A program made the position numbers and the translations under genes. Positions 40,166 to 47,014 of a DNA stretch of 48,452 nt are shown here, piece after piece (position 1 is the stretch's first letter; each line of letters starts with the position of its first letter). The notes beneath the pieces were generated by a model. The model was not told the DNA's origin. It searched no databases and saw only the letters and a list, made by a program, of their open reading frames with translations. The stretch is taken from contig LFEZ01000023.1 in the NCBI GenBank assembly GCA_001510295.1, positions 1-48,452 on the forward strand, written 5' to 3'. Origin of the DNA: Thaumarchaeota archaeon casp-thauma4 (GTDB taxonomy: Archaea > Thermoproteota > Nitrososphaeria > Nitrososphaerales > Nitrosopumilaceae).

Positions 40166-40912
40166 ATGTCTGCAGTAAAAAACGTCATCAAAGATAATTA
40201 CAACATTATGCTGTTGAAAGATTACTTAAGAATAAAAATTAAAGATGCTGGATTCGAAAACGCAGAAGTTACAAAGACACCAACTGGAACCAGAGTTGTA
40301 CTGCATGTAACTAGACCAGGAATAGTAATTGGTAGAAAAGGAACAGGAATTAAAGAATTAACTGAAAAATTAGAATCAGACTTTGGATTAAAGAATCCAC
40401 AAATTGCAGTTGAAGAAATAACAAAACCAGAATTATCTCCCGAAGTCATGTGTAGCAGAATGGCATCACATCTCGAAAGAGGTACCGCATTCAGACGTGC
40501 AACAATGTGGACAATTCAACAAATTATGGAAGGAGGAGCAATGGGAGTAGAAATCACAATTTCAGGAAAATTAAGAGGAGATAGATCAGCATTTGAAAAA
40601 CACAGACAAGGAATTTTACCGAGAGCAGGTCATCACGCAGATATCATAGTTTCTGAAGACATTGCACATGTAAGAACAGCCATGGGGTTAATCGGCGTAA
40701 GGATAAGAATTGCAATAAAAGAACGATTAATTCCAGAATTTGAAATTAAAGGAAAGACACAAGCACAAAAAGATGAAGAGGTTAGAATCAGAAAACAGAC
40801 AGATGATGCAATTGTAAAGGCAGCTTCAGAGTCAGAAATAATTAAAATCGAAGAGGAGAAAATGGAAGAAATGGATGATACAATGGAAGATGTAGAGGAG
40901 GAGATGAAATAA
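40166..40912 (+). CDS. rps3: Ribosomal protein uS3
   Basis: uS3 is in the head of the small subunit at the mRNA entry. The 248-residue protein has the KH-domain motif [19 protein letters not shown] and a C-terminal domain with [32 protein letters not shown], then an acidic tail ([18 protein letters not shown]). An AGGAG Shine-Dalgarno precedes it. Its stop overlaps the uL29 start by one base. Confidence 0.97.
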   Translation: MSAVKNVIKDNYNIMLLKDYLRIKIKDAGFENAEVTKTPTGTRVVLHVTRPGIVIGRKGTGIKELTEKLESDFGLKNPQIAVEEITKPELSPEVMCSRMASHLERGTAFRRATMWTIQQIMEGGAMGVEITISGKLRGDRSAFEKHRQGILPRAGHHADIIVSEDIAHVRTAMGLIGVRIRIAIKERLIPEFEIKGKTQAQKDEEVRIRKQTDDAIVKAASESEIIKIEEEKMEEMDDTMEDVEEEMK

Positions 40913-41115
40913 TGGGTATGCTAAAAATGAAATCAATTAGAGAATTGAATGAAAAAGATCTTAGAGATAGAGTAGAACAGATGAAAACAGAGTTATCAAA
41001 ATTACAAACTGAAAACGCTAAAGGAACACTCAGAAAAGAAACCGGAAAAATCAAAAAAGTTAGAAAAGAGGTTGCAAGGCTTTTAACACGACTAAATGAG
41101 GTAAAAAAAGAATGA
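40912..41115 (+). CDS. rpl29: Ribosomal protein uL29
   Basis: uL29 is a small two-helix protein near the tunnel exit. The 67-residue protein has the family pattern MKSIRELNEKDLRDRVEQMK then TLRKETGKIKKVRKEVARLLT. It has a GGAGGAGATGA Shine-Dalgarno in the acidic end of uS3, and overlaps the RNase P gene by 4 bases. Confidence 0.96.
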   Translation: MGMLKMKSIRELNEKDLRDRVEQMKTELSKLQTENAKGTLRKETGKIKKVRKEVARLLTRLNEVKKE

Positions 41116-41372
41116 ATCTAAGTACACAGTCAGAATTTGATTTGATTGGTCAAAATGTAACAATTTCAGATTCAAAAAATAAAGAAATCATTGGTATTAA
41201 TGGCAAAATCATCATGGAAACAAAAAACATGATCATAATGAACACCAAAAACGGAAAAAGAAACATTCCAAAGGACATATGTCAATTAAGCAGCGATAAT
41301 GGCGTGGTAATTGAAACTGATTCAACTGAATTAAATAAAAGACCACATGAAAGATTGGAGATTTTAGTATGA
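41112..41372 (+). CDS. rnp1: Ribonuclease P protein component 1 (Rpp29)
   Basis: Rpp29/Pop4 is one of the archaeal RNase P proteins that, with the RNA, removes tRNA leaders. The 86-residue protein has the Sm-like beta barrel pattern LIGQNVTISDSKNKEIIGINGKIIMETKNMIIM followed by KNGKRNIPKDICQL. The location between uL29 and uS17 is the standard archaeal one. It overlaps both neighbours by 4 bases, which indicates strict coupling. Confidence 0.95.
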   Translation: MNLSTQSEFDLIGQNVTISDSKNKEIIGINGKIIMETKNMIIMNTKNGKRNIPKDICQLSSDNGVVIETDSTELNKRPHERLEILV

Positions 41373-41698
41373 CACGAAATATAGGAATCAATGTAAAAGC
41401 ACCAAAAGAGGATCCACGAGAAGGAGATAAAAAAAATCCATTCAATGGAACACTTCCAGTTCGCGGAAAATTATTTGAAGGTAAAGTAATCAAAGCAAAA
41501 GGAAAAGATACAGTTGTACTTGAAAAAGATGCTCCGCTTTACTTTAGTAAATATAAAAGATATGGACGAAGTACTAGTAGAATACATGCACATGTGCCAT
41601 CAAACTTGCAAGTAAATGAAGGAGACATAGTTGTTGCTGCAGAATGCAGACCAATAGCAAAATCCGTATCATTTGTAGTAGTGGAGGTTAAAGAATAA
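41369..41698 (+). CDS. rps17: Ribosomal protein uS17
   Basis: uS17 is an OB-fold protein of the small-subunit body. The 109-residue archaeal protein has PFNGTLPVRGKLFEGKVIKAKGKDTVVLEKD, and the later KRYGRSTSRIHAHVPSNLQVNEGDIVVAAECRPIAK. It ends in a one-base overlap with uL14 (TAATG), with a GGAGGTTA Shine-Dalgarno for uL14 near its end. Confidence 0.97.
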   Translation: MTRNIGINVKAPKEDPREGDKKNPFNGTLPVRGKLFEGKVIKAKGKDTVVLEKDAPLYFSKYKRYGRSTSRIHAHVPSNLQVNEGDIVVAAECRPIAKSVSFVVVEVKE

Positions 41699-42129
41699 TG
41701 GGCGGAGCACGTAGTAAAGGTAGCAAAGGAGTAACAGACTTCAAACCATACATTACAAGATCACTTCCTGTTGGTGCACGTATTACTTGTGCAGACAACT
41801 CAGGTGCAAAAATTATTGAAATAGTAAGTGTACATCAACATAAGACAAGATCACGTAGACTTCCTGCAGCTGCTATAGGAGACTTTTGTAATGTTGTAGT
41901 GAAAAAAGGTCCTGCAGAATTAAGAAAACAAGTTCACGGTGCAGTAATAATTAGACAAAAATATGTAGTTCATAGACCAAATGGAGTTCGAGTTCAATTC
42001 GAAGATAACGCAGGAGTATTGATTACCCCTGAAGGTGAAATGAAAGGAACAGACATCAAAGGTCCAGTTGCATCAGAAGTTACAGAGAAATGGCCAAGAA
42101 TAGCAAATCTGGCAAAGATGGTGGTATAA
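41698..42129 (+). CDS. rpl14: Ribosomal protein uL14
   Basis: uL14 contacts the small subunit at bridge B8. The 143-residue protein has PVGARITCADNSGAKIIEIV and KYVVHRPNGVRVQFEDNAGVLITPEGEMKGTDIKGPV, as in archaeal members. It follows uS17 with a one-base overlap and is separated from uL24 by one base. Confidence 0.98.
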   Translation: MGGARSKGSKGVTDFKPYITRSLPVGARITCADNSGAKIIEIVSVHQHKTRSRRLPAAAIGDFCNVVVKKGPAELRKQVHGAVIIRQKYVVHRPNGVRVQFEDNAGVLITPEGEMKGTDIKGPVASEVTEKWPRIANLAKMVV

Positions 42130-42130
42130 A

Positions 42131-42610
42131 ATGACTCGTTCCGCAATTCCAAGAAAAACAAGAAATCAGCAAATTTACTATGCAGCTATTCAAACAGCAA
42201 GTAAACAATTATCATGTGCACTTTCAAAAGAGTTACGAAAAAAATATGGAAAACGAAGTGCACGAATCATAGAAGGTGATACTGCAAAAATTGTCAGAGG
42301 AGAATTTACAGGAGTTGATGGAAAAGTCACAAAAATATCAATCCCAGATAGAGGAGTAAACATCGAGGGAGTAAAAAAAGAGAAATTAAAAGGTGAGAAA
42401 TTTGACGTGTACGTTCACACATCAAACATCATTTTAACAGGATTAGACTCTGGAGATAAATGGAGAATTAACAAATTAGAGGGAAAGAAAGCAACTGCTG
42501 CAAGAGCAGATGAAAAGCCAAAAGTAGAAACAACCAAATCTAAAGAAGAACCGAAAGATACAAAAAAAGCAACAAAAACAAAAACAACAAAAGGAGATAA
42601 TAAAGAATAA
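42131..42610 (+). CDS. rpl24: Ribosomal protein uL24
   Basis: uL24 is an early-assembly KOW-domain protein of the large subunit. The 159-residue protein has TAKIVRGEFTGVDGKVTKISIPDRGVNIEGV (KOW-type) at about 55-85. It then carries a C-terminal extension of about 40 residues, rich in Lys, Thr and Glu, from KATAARADEKPKVETTKSKEE onward. The extension has low complexity and is probably disordered. It overlaps eS4 by one base. Confidence 0.96.
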   Translation: MTRSAIPRKTRNQQIYYAAIQTASKQLSCALSKELRKKYGKRSARIIEGDTAKIVRGEFTGVDGKVTKISIPDRGVNIEGVKKEKLKGEKFDVYVHTSNIILTGLDSGDKWRINKLEGKKATAARADEKPKVETTKSKEEPKDTKKATKTKTTKGDNKE

Positions 42611-43326
42611 TGGTACACATTGCAGGAAGTAAAAAACTCAAAAGACAAATGGCTCCACTTTTCTGGGGAATTACTAGAAAAGATAAGCGATTTGTAGTTA
42701 CAGTAAAACCTGGTACTCAATCAAAACATGCATCAATACCAATCGCAGTATTTCTTAGAGATACATTAAAAATTGTTACTAGTTTGAGGGAAGCAAAATC
42801 AGTGATTTATTCAGGTAAAATAAAAGTAGATGGTGTGATAAGGAAATCATTACATCATGGTGCAGGTTTAATGGACGTAGTTGAACTAGAAGGTGTTAAT
42901 AAAATATACAGATTAGTGCCACATGACGGAACATTGCTGAAACCAATTGAGATTGACGAAGTTGAAAAAACAAAAAAGTTTGTACAAGTAAAATCAAAAA
43001 CTACAATTAAAAATGGAAAAACACAAATTGGTTTTCACGATGGAAAAACACTGATAGATGAAACACCAGTATCAGTAGGGGATACATGTGTATTACAAAT
43101 ACCAGACATTAAGATCCTATCCGTAATTAAATTAGAAAAAGGAATGAACTGTTTAATTATCAAAGGTGTTAATGCAGGAAAAATTGGCAAGATAGATGAA
43201 ATAAAAAAAGGAACATTTAGTATTTCAAAAAGCATAGACATTACATTTGATGAAAGACAAGTTGAAATTCCAGTAAGATTAGTAATGCCAATTGGAAAAG
43301 ATACTCCGGAGATTAAGATTAGGTGA
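42610..43326 (+). CDS. rps4e: Ribosomal protein eS4
   Basis: eS4 is an archaeal/eukaryotic small-subunit protein with an S4 domain and a KOW motif. The 238-residue protein has SKKLKRQMAPLFWGITRKDKRFVV at the start, an S4-like DTLKIVTSLREAKSVIYSGKIKVDG, and the KOW-like GMNCLIIKGVNAGKIGKIDEI. Its position after uL24 is standard in archaea. The stop lies 4 bases before the uL5 ATG. Confidence 0.96.
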   Translation: MVHIAGSKKLKRQMAPLFWGITRKDKRFVVTVKPGTQSKHASIPIAVFLRDTLKIVTSLREAKSVIYSGKIKVDGVIRKSLHHGAGLMDVVELEGVNKIYRLVPHDGTLLKPIEIDEVEKTKKFVQVKSKTTIKNGKTQIGFHDGKTLIDETPVSVGDTCVLQIPDIKILSVIKLEKGMNCLIIKGVNAGKIGKIDEIKKGTFSISKSIDITFDERQVEIPVRLVMPIGKDTPEIKIR

Positions 43327-43330
43327 TTTT

Positions 43331-43852
43331 ATGGCACAAGAAGTACAAAACAAAATGAAAGAAATAAGATTAGAAAAAGTTGTGTTAAACATGGGGCTTG
43401 GTAAATCAGGAGATGCAGTAGAAATTGCCAAAAAAGCACTAGGTCAAATATCAAATAAAAAAGTAAACGATAGACCTGCAAAAAAAGCAATTAGAGATTG
43501 GGGAGTTAGAAAAGGCGAACCAATAGGTGCAGCAGTTACAATAAGAGGCAATGATGGCAAAGAATTACTAAAAAGATTGTTAGAAGCAAAAGGAAACAAA
43601 GTGAATGGTCGCTCCTTTGATAAATTAGGTAACTTGTCATTTGGAATTTTAGAACATATTGACATTCCAGGAATAAAATATGATCCAAAGATTGGAATTT
43701 TAGGATTAAATGTAACAGTAAGATTAGTTAGACCTGGATTTTCAATATCTATGCGAAGTAAACATAAAGCAAGTGTTGGAAAGAACCACAGAATTAAACC
43801 TGATGAAGCAAAAGCATATCTAACAAAAGAATTCGGAGCCAGTGTAGAATAA
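43331..43852 (+). CDS. rpl5: Ribosomal protein uL5
   Basis: uL5 binds 5S rRNA and contacts P-site tRNA. The 173-residue protein has [35 protein letters not shown], and the later [41 protein letters not shown] upstream (43292) overlaps eS4 and gives a sequence unlike uL5, so ATG 43331 is used; it has a GGTGAT Shine-Dalgarno. It overlaps uS14 by one base. Confidence 0.96.
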   Translation: MAQEVQNKMKEIRLEKVVLNMGLGKSGDAVEIAKKALGQISNKKVNDRPAKKAIRDWGVRKGEPIGAAVTIRGNDGKELLKRLLEAKGNKVNGRSFDKLGNLSFGILEHIDIPGIKYDPKIGILGLNVTVRLVRPGFSISMRSKHKASVGKNHRIKPDEAKAYLTKEFGASVE

Positions 43853-44082
43853 TGGCAAAAACAACTTGGGGGAAAAATAGAGAATATGGCGATAGAGGAA
43901 CAGGATACACGCCTAGAAAACAAAGTATCCCAGGAACCACAAATGAAAAACGATATGGTAGAGGAGCAAGATGGTGTAAAAGGTGTGGATGTTATGTATC
44001 AATTCAAAAATACGACTTACATTTATGCAGACAATGTTTCAGAGAAGTTGCAACTTCCCTAGGATTCAAAAAATTCAGGTGA
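43852..44082 (+). CDS. rps14: Ribosomal protein uS14 (zinc form)
   Basis: uS14 is in the small-subunit head. The 76-residue protein has a zinc site Cys42-x2-Cys45 and Cys59-x2-Cys62 ([19 protein letters not shown]), as in archaeal zinc-type uS14. The N-terminal 38 residues ([22 protein letters not shown]...) form an extension, so it is longer than the usual archaeal 50-57. The overlap with uL5 (TAATG) supports this start. Confidence 0.95.
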   Translation: MAKTTWGKNREYGDRGTGYTPRKQSIPGTTNEKRYGRGARWCKRCGCYVSIQKYDLHLCRQCFREVATSLGFKKFR

Positions 44083-44088
44083 TATGAT

Positions 44089-44481
44089 ATGCCAGCAATG
44101 AACGTACTAGCAAATTTATTTGTAACAATTTACAATAATGAAGCTCGAAGAAAATCAAAATGTGTTGTGCTTCCAACATCAAAAATTGCAAAAGAGGCAT
44201 TGAGCACACTAAAAGAACATGGATACATCAAAAATTATGAAAGAACGGAGGACAACAGAGGCGGAAAATTCAAAATAGAATTAATGGCAAAAATTACAAA
44301 ATGTGGGGCAATTAGTCCAAGATTTAAAGTTAAAAAAGATGAATATCTAGAATGGGAAAAACAGTATCTTCCATCATATAACAGAGGCATGCTAATAGTT
44401 ACAACAAATCAAGGTGTAATGTCACATCACGAAGCATCTAACAAAGGATTAGGAGGATTTTTGATAGGTTATGTCTACTAG
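44089..44481 (+). CDS. rps8: Ribosomal protein uS8
   Basis: uS8 binds helix 21 of 16S rRNA and is needed for small-subunit assembly. The 130-residue protein has NVLANLFVTIYNNEARRKSKCVVLPTSKI at the start and LPSYNRGMLIVTTNQGVMSHHEASNKGLGGFLIGYVY at the end. A GGTGAT Shine-Dalgarno precedes it. Its end overlaps the uL6 start by 11 bases. Confidence 0.96.
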   Translation: MPAMNVLANLFVTIYNNEARRKSKCVVLPTSKIAKEALSTLKEHGYIKNYERTEDNRGGKFKIELMAKITKCGAISPRFKVKKDEYLEWEKQYLPSYNRGMLIVTTNQGVMSHHEASNKGLGGFLIGYVY

Positions 44482-45028
44482 TTTAATAAATAAAATGGCA
44501 ACGGAATTAGAAATTCCAAAAGGAGTTACTATAACATATAAAAAATCAATGATAACAGTTCAAGGACCATTAGGAAAAACCTGGAAAAGCTTCAAAAAAA
44601 TTCCTGTAACAATTGATGTCACCGATGGCAAAGTACTTTTGAAAGCACAAGGTACAAGAGACAAAAGTCGTGCAATCATGAATACATCTAGATCACTTAT
44701 CAGAAATCTTTGTGAAGGAGTTGTGGAAGGATATACAATTAAAATGAAAATCGTATTCTCACACTTTCCTATTACAGTGAAAGTTGAAGGTAAGACAGTC
44801 ATAATTGAAAATTTCCAAGGTGAACGTGGCACAAGAAAAACAAAAATTTGGGGCGAGACAAAAGTGCTTCCAAAAGGTGACGACGTAATAATTACAGGTC
44901 ATGTTTTAACAGATGTTTCACAAACAGCCGCAGAAATACAAAATGGTTCAAAAGTAAAAGATAAAGATCATCGAGTATTTTTAGATGGAATCTATAAATT
45001 CGAAAAGAAAAAAGGCATTGAGAATTAA
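44471..45028 (+). CDS. rpl6: Ribosomal protein uL6
   Basis: uL6 lies near the stalk base and factor-binding centre. The 185-residue protein has two alpha/beta repeats, starting EIPKGVTITYKKSMITVQGPLGKTWK and continuing SLIRNLCEGVVEGYTIKMKIVFSHFPI. The start at 44471 overlaps uS8 by 11 bases; ATG 44495 would remove eight residues and is the closer match to other archaeal uL6. It is the last ribosomal protein gene of the operon in this window; uL32e, uL18 and uS5 do not follow. Confidence 0.95.
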   Translation: MSTSLINKMATELEIPKGVTITYKKSMITVQGPLGKTWKSFKKIPVTIDVTDGKVLLKAQGTRDKSRAIMNTSRSLIRNLCEGVVEGYTIKMKIVFSHFPITVKVEGKTVIIENFQGERGTRKTKIWGETKVLPKGDDVIITGHVLTDVSQTAAEIQNGSKVKDKDHRVFLDGIYKFEKKKGIEN

Positions 45029-45039
45029 TTATTAAATAA

Positions 45040-45333
45040 TTGACCCTAGACAACGAGTTCAAAGAACAAACCGAAAAATTAGTTTCTGAAACATTAGAGT
45101 TATACAAAAATGCTGGCGCATCGCCTAGAATTGGAGATGTTTGGAAGTGCGAAAATACAGGTGATTTTTTATGTGGTTTTTTTGTAGGAGAAATGGTCGG
45201 TTCAGCACTAAGTGCATTTCAGGTATACCATAAAAGAGAACCAAGTGCAGAAGAACATATGGAAATTGTGGAAATTGTGGAAAAACATTCAGACGATATT
45301 GTTGTTTTTTTCACAAAATTCAATCCAAATTAA
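45040..45333 (+). CDS. Hypothetical protein (97 aa) after the ribosomal operon
   Basis: The function is unknown. The start TTG 45040 is used (no ATG near). The 97-residue acidic protein has a helical first half (EFKEQTEKLVSETLELYKNAG), two Cys (WKCENTGDFLCGFFVGEMVGSALS), a possibly buried helix, and a Glu-rich helix EIVEIVEKHSDDIVVFF. The repeat EIVEIVE is encoded by a 9-base duplication (GAAATTGTG). It follows uL6 by 11 bases and is probably in the same transcript. No ribosomal protein family matches. Confidence 0.55.
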   Translation: MTLDNEFKEQTEKLVSETLELYKNAGASPRIGDVWKCENTGDFLCGFFVGEMVGSALSAFQVYHKREPSAEEHMEIVEIVEKHSDDIVVFFTKFNPN

Positions 45334-45377
45334 TTCGTCGGAAGAATTAAATCGCATTTTACTAGGAAAAAATTAAT

Positions 45378-45451
45378 GCCGCGTTAGCTCAGCCTGGTAG
45401 AGCGTTCGACTGTTAATCGATTGGTCATCAGTTCAAATCTGATACACGGCG
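45378..45451 (+). tRNA. tRNA-Asn (GTT)
   Basis: A 74-nt tRNA with anticodon GTT (loop CTGTTAA). D stem GCTC/GAGC and T stem ATCAG/CTGAT with loop TTCAAAT are perfect. The acceptor stem GCCGCGT/ACACGGC has a C-A mismatch at pair 5:68, and the anticodon stem TTCGA/TCGAT has a T-T mismatch at pair 27:43. Discriminator G; no CCA encoded. The Asn identity matches the GatCAB genes at the start of the window. Confidence 0.93.
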
Positions 45452-45455
45452 CCTT

Positions 45456-45487
45456 CTAATCTTCAAAATTAGCTTAGATGATTTTTT
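45456..45487 (+). terminator. Hairpin and T-run after tRNA-Asn
   Basis: CTAAT (45456-45460) and ATTAG (45468-45472) can form a short stem, and TTTTTT follows at 45482-45487. The T-run, which is the main archaeal termination signal, is the stronger part. It would end the tRNA transcript before the next gene. Confidence 0.5.
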
Positions 45488-45500
45488 GCACGTTGTTAGT

Positions 45501-45527
45501 TTAGATCGTTAGACAGGATCGATCTAA
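45501..45527 (+). repeat. 8-bp perfect inverted repeat upstream of the zinc-ribbon gene
   Basis: TTAGATCG (45501-45508) and CGATCTAA (45520-45527) form a perfect stem with an 11-base loop TTAGACAGGAT, ahead of a separate palindrome TGGATCCA (45531-45538). It lies 38 bases before the start of the next gene. It could be a small RNA, an operator, or the leader of that gene. Confidence 0.45.
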
Positions 45528-45565
45528 TATTGGATCCATCATAGTAAGTATGCAGGAGTGTTACA

Positions 45566-45814
45566 TTGGCCAGAACTAGAAGGGCTAACAGATATTGTGT
45601 TGATTGTAGTGCAAGATTGGTCTATTATCCAAGACTATCAAACCCAAAAGCACCAAATGAACATAGAGTTTTAGTTTACGCATGTCCAGATTGTACTGAA
45701 GACTTTGAAAAACCAAAAATGTTTTCAATAAAAAGAAATGTTACCGATGATCCATTAGAAACAGTAGAAATAGAAATTACACAGACACAAAAAAAGCTTG
45801 CAAAAAGTAAATAG
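45566..45814 (+). CDS. Zinc-ribbon protein (82 aa)
   Basis: The function is unknown. The 82-residue protein has zinc pairs Cys11-x2-Cys14 (YCVDCS) and Cys40-x2-Cys43 (YACPDCT) around a basic, Tyr-rich loop, and a charged Lys/Glu tail (EIEITQTQKKLAKSK). This is a classical two-knuckle ribbon, possibly nucleic-acid binding. The start TTG 45566 is preferred because GGAGTG (45554-45559) is a good Shine-Dalgarno with 6-base spacing and the nearby ATG 45550 is out of frame. It follows an inverted repeat. Confidence 0.7.
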   Translation: MARTRRANRYCVDCSARLVYYPRLSNPKAPNEHRVLVYACPDCTEDFEKPKMFSIKRNVTDDPLETVEIEITQTQKKLAKSK

Positions 45815-45836
45815 AGGAAAAAATTTCTGAAAACTA

Positions 45837-46058
45837 ATGTATCCTGAGAAAATTCGTTCACGTACATGGTATTTGGTTCCAATTTTCTTTGGATTGATAG
45901 GCGGAATAATTGCATATTTTATGATAAGAAAAGATGATCCTCAAAAAGCAAAAAAATGCTTATGGGTTGGAATCATTTTAACTGTAATCAACATCGTTGT
46001 GAATATTTTGTTATTTTCAACTGGAACCTTTGAACAAAATTACAACGTAAATGTGTAA
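45837..46058 (+). CDS. Two-span membrane protein (73 aa)
   Basis: The function is unknown. Two membrane segments are clear: WYLVPIFFGLIGGIIAYFMI and LWVGIILTVINIVVNILLF, with a positively charged loop (RKDDPQKAKKC) between them, suggesting inside positivity for the loop. The layout resembles small hairpin proteins often annotated only as membrane proteins in archaea. It starts 22 bases after the zinc-ribbon gene and ends just before the first copy of the 30-bp hairpin repeat. Confidence 0.75.
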   Translation: MYPEKIRSRTWYLVPIFFGLIGGIIAYFMIRKDDPQKAKKCLWVGIILTVINIVVNILLFSTGTFEQNYNVNV

Positions 46059-46087
46059 ATGTTTCTAAATTCGAGTTTAGAAATATT
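46058..46087 (+). repeat. 30-bp hairpin repeat, copy 1
   Basis: This copy folds into a 12-bp stem with loop TTCGAG: TTTCTAAA pairs perfectly with TTTAGAAA, extended outward by AATG/TATT through one G-T pair. It begins at the last base of the stop codon of the two-span gene. It differs from copy 2 (46977-47006) at one position. The two copies are direct repeats flanking 889 bp. Confidence 0.85.
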
Positions 46088-46137
46088 ATTAATTTGAACG
46101 TGTTAAACTAGTTATACCATGAATTGTTTGTGTTCTC

Positions 46138-46581
46138 ATGTCACGTCTAAGAGACAATGTAGAAAGATGGCTAATACATGAAAATTATGATTTCAATCAA
46201 GCAAAATCAGAAGACGCTGCATTCAAAATTGTGATAAATAATTCAGATGGATTAGGAAATGATACCGAAGTCTTTGAACCAAAGGACCAGGAAAATATCC
46301 TAGTCGTAGGAATCAAAATTGAAATGAAAATTAAACAATTAATCCGATTTAGAGAATTAAATGAAATAGAACAAGAGAACTTTAAGAAGAAAATTGAAGA
46401 TTTTTGTTATTCAATCAAGGCAGTTAGTAAATTTTTAGATGAAGATGGAAAGAAAAAGGTGGGGGTTTACATAATTTTAGATAAACAAGAACAGCTAAAT
46501 CAGCCATCTTTCTTCAAAGCATTAAAAGAAATCATTGAAATGAGTGAAAAAACAAATCGATTTTTGATCAAGACATTTTAA
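46138..46581 (+). CDS. DUF2299-family archaeal protein
   Basis: This family is archaeal and uncharacterised. The 147-residue protein is alpha/beta: first helix LRDNVERWLIHENYDF, beta strands FKIVINNSDG and ENILVVGIKIEMKIKQ, a helix NFKKKIEDFCYSIKAVSKFL, then VGVYIILDKQEQLNQPSFFKALKEIIEMSE. A TATA-like GTTATACC lies 21-28 bases before ATG 46138. The gene sits inside the block flanked by the hairpin repeats. The family name is from memory of the pattern. Confidence 0.75.
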   Translation: MSRLRDNVERWLIHENYDFNQAKSEDAAFKIVINNSDGLGNDTEVFEPKDQENILVVGIKIEMKIKQLIRFRELNEIEQENFKKKIEDFCYSIKAVSKFLDEDGKKKVGVYIILDKQEQLNQPSFFKALKEIIEMSEKTNRFLIKTF

Positions 46582-46604
46582 TTCAAAAAATCCAATTTGT
46601 GCCT

Positions 46605-46620
46605 AAATGTTAAACCCCAT
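46605..46620 (+). repeat. AAATGTTAAACCCC motif, copy A
   Basis: First of three related 14-16-base motifs in the gap. The AAATGTTAAACCCCAT of this copy is nearly the exact reverse complement of copy B (46674-46691). It could form a hairpin with it. Confidence 0.6.
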
Positions 46621-46673
46621 CCATATCATTAGCAATTTACGAATGGACCATATTTTCAAAAACGTCAAAAAAC

Positions 46674-46691
46674 ATGGGGGGTTGAACATTT
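46674..46691 (-). repeat. AAATGTTAAACCCC motif, copy B (inverted)
   Basis: ATGGGGGGTTGAACATTT reads on the opposite strand as AAATGTTCAACCCCCCAT, one mismatch and two extra Cs away from copy A. Copies A and B form an inverted repeat about 53 bases apart. Confidence 0.6.
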
Positions 46692-46769
46692 GTTCGTACA
46701 TATGCGAACCAAAGGTCAAAACACCACCATTACCCATTACAACATACCATGTTAATTTGAGGTAGTCAT

Positions 46770-46785
46770 AAATGCTAAACCCCCT
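46770..46785 (+). repeat. AAATGCTAAACCCC motif, copy C
   Basis: Direct copy of motif A, 165 bases downstream, with T to C at one position and one extra C (AAATGCTAAACCCCCT). Confidence 0.6.
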
Positions 46786-46976
46786 AAATCACATCAAAAA
46801 ATATGAAAAAAACATGAAAATACCAATAATTCCAGTAGTCAAAGGATACCAAAACTTTGGAATACTTTGTGGTTTTGAATTTGTAAATATTCCGTGCTCA
46901 TTATTGTTGGGTCTCACATGCACATTACGTCAAAATCAGTTTTAAATGATGGCAAAACCTACCGTGTAAGATAAGT

Positions 46977-47006
46977 AATGTTTCTAAATTCGAGTTAAGA
47001 AATATT
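46977..47006 (+). repeat. 30-bp hairpin repeat, copy 2
   Basis: The second copy differs from copy 1 by one base (TTAAG for TTTAG), which puts an A-A mismatch in the stem. It ends nine bases from the stop codon of the oxidoreductase gene encoded on the minus strand. Both copies are thus directly downstream of a stop codon, as would suit a terminator or a REP-like element. Confidence 0.85.
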
Positions 47007-47014
47007 GTTTATTG

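Larger units (their letters stand above)
46582..47014. other. 433-bp gap with repeat motifs and two doubtful short ORFs
   Basis: No convincing gene is seen. The gap holds a repeated motif AAATG[T/C]TAAACCCC in two direct copies (46605, 46770) and one inverted copy (46674), a hairpin GTTCG/CGAAC near 46690-46714, and the second hairpin repeat at 46977. Two unsupported ORFs start inside the motif copies, 46607-46765 (52 residues) and 46772-46945 (57 residues); both begin MLNP because the motif carries ATG-TTA/CTA-AAC-CCC. Their composition is not convincingly protein-like. The region may be non-coding RNA or a remnant of a repeat element. Confidence 0.5.

Noticed and set aside
43292-43330. TTG start adding thirteen residues to uL5 inside eS4
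   Set aside because: The residues are translated from the eS4 coding end, do not resemble uL5, and the ATG at 43331 has a Shine-Dalgarno.
46607-46945. Two short ORFs of 52 and 57 residues in the repeat gap
   Set aside because: Both starts come from the repeated motif, no Shine-Dalgarno or promoter is evident, and the compositions are unconvincing. They are described in the gap entry, not called as genes.
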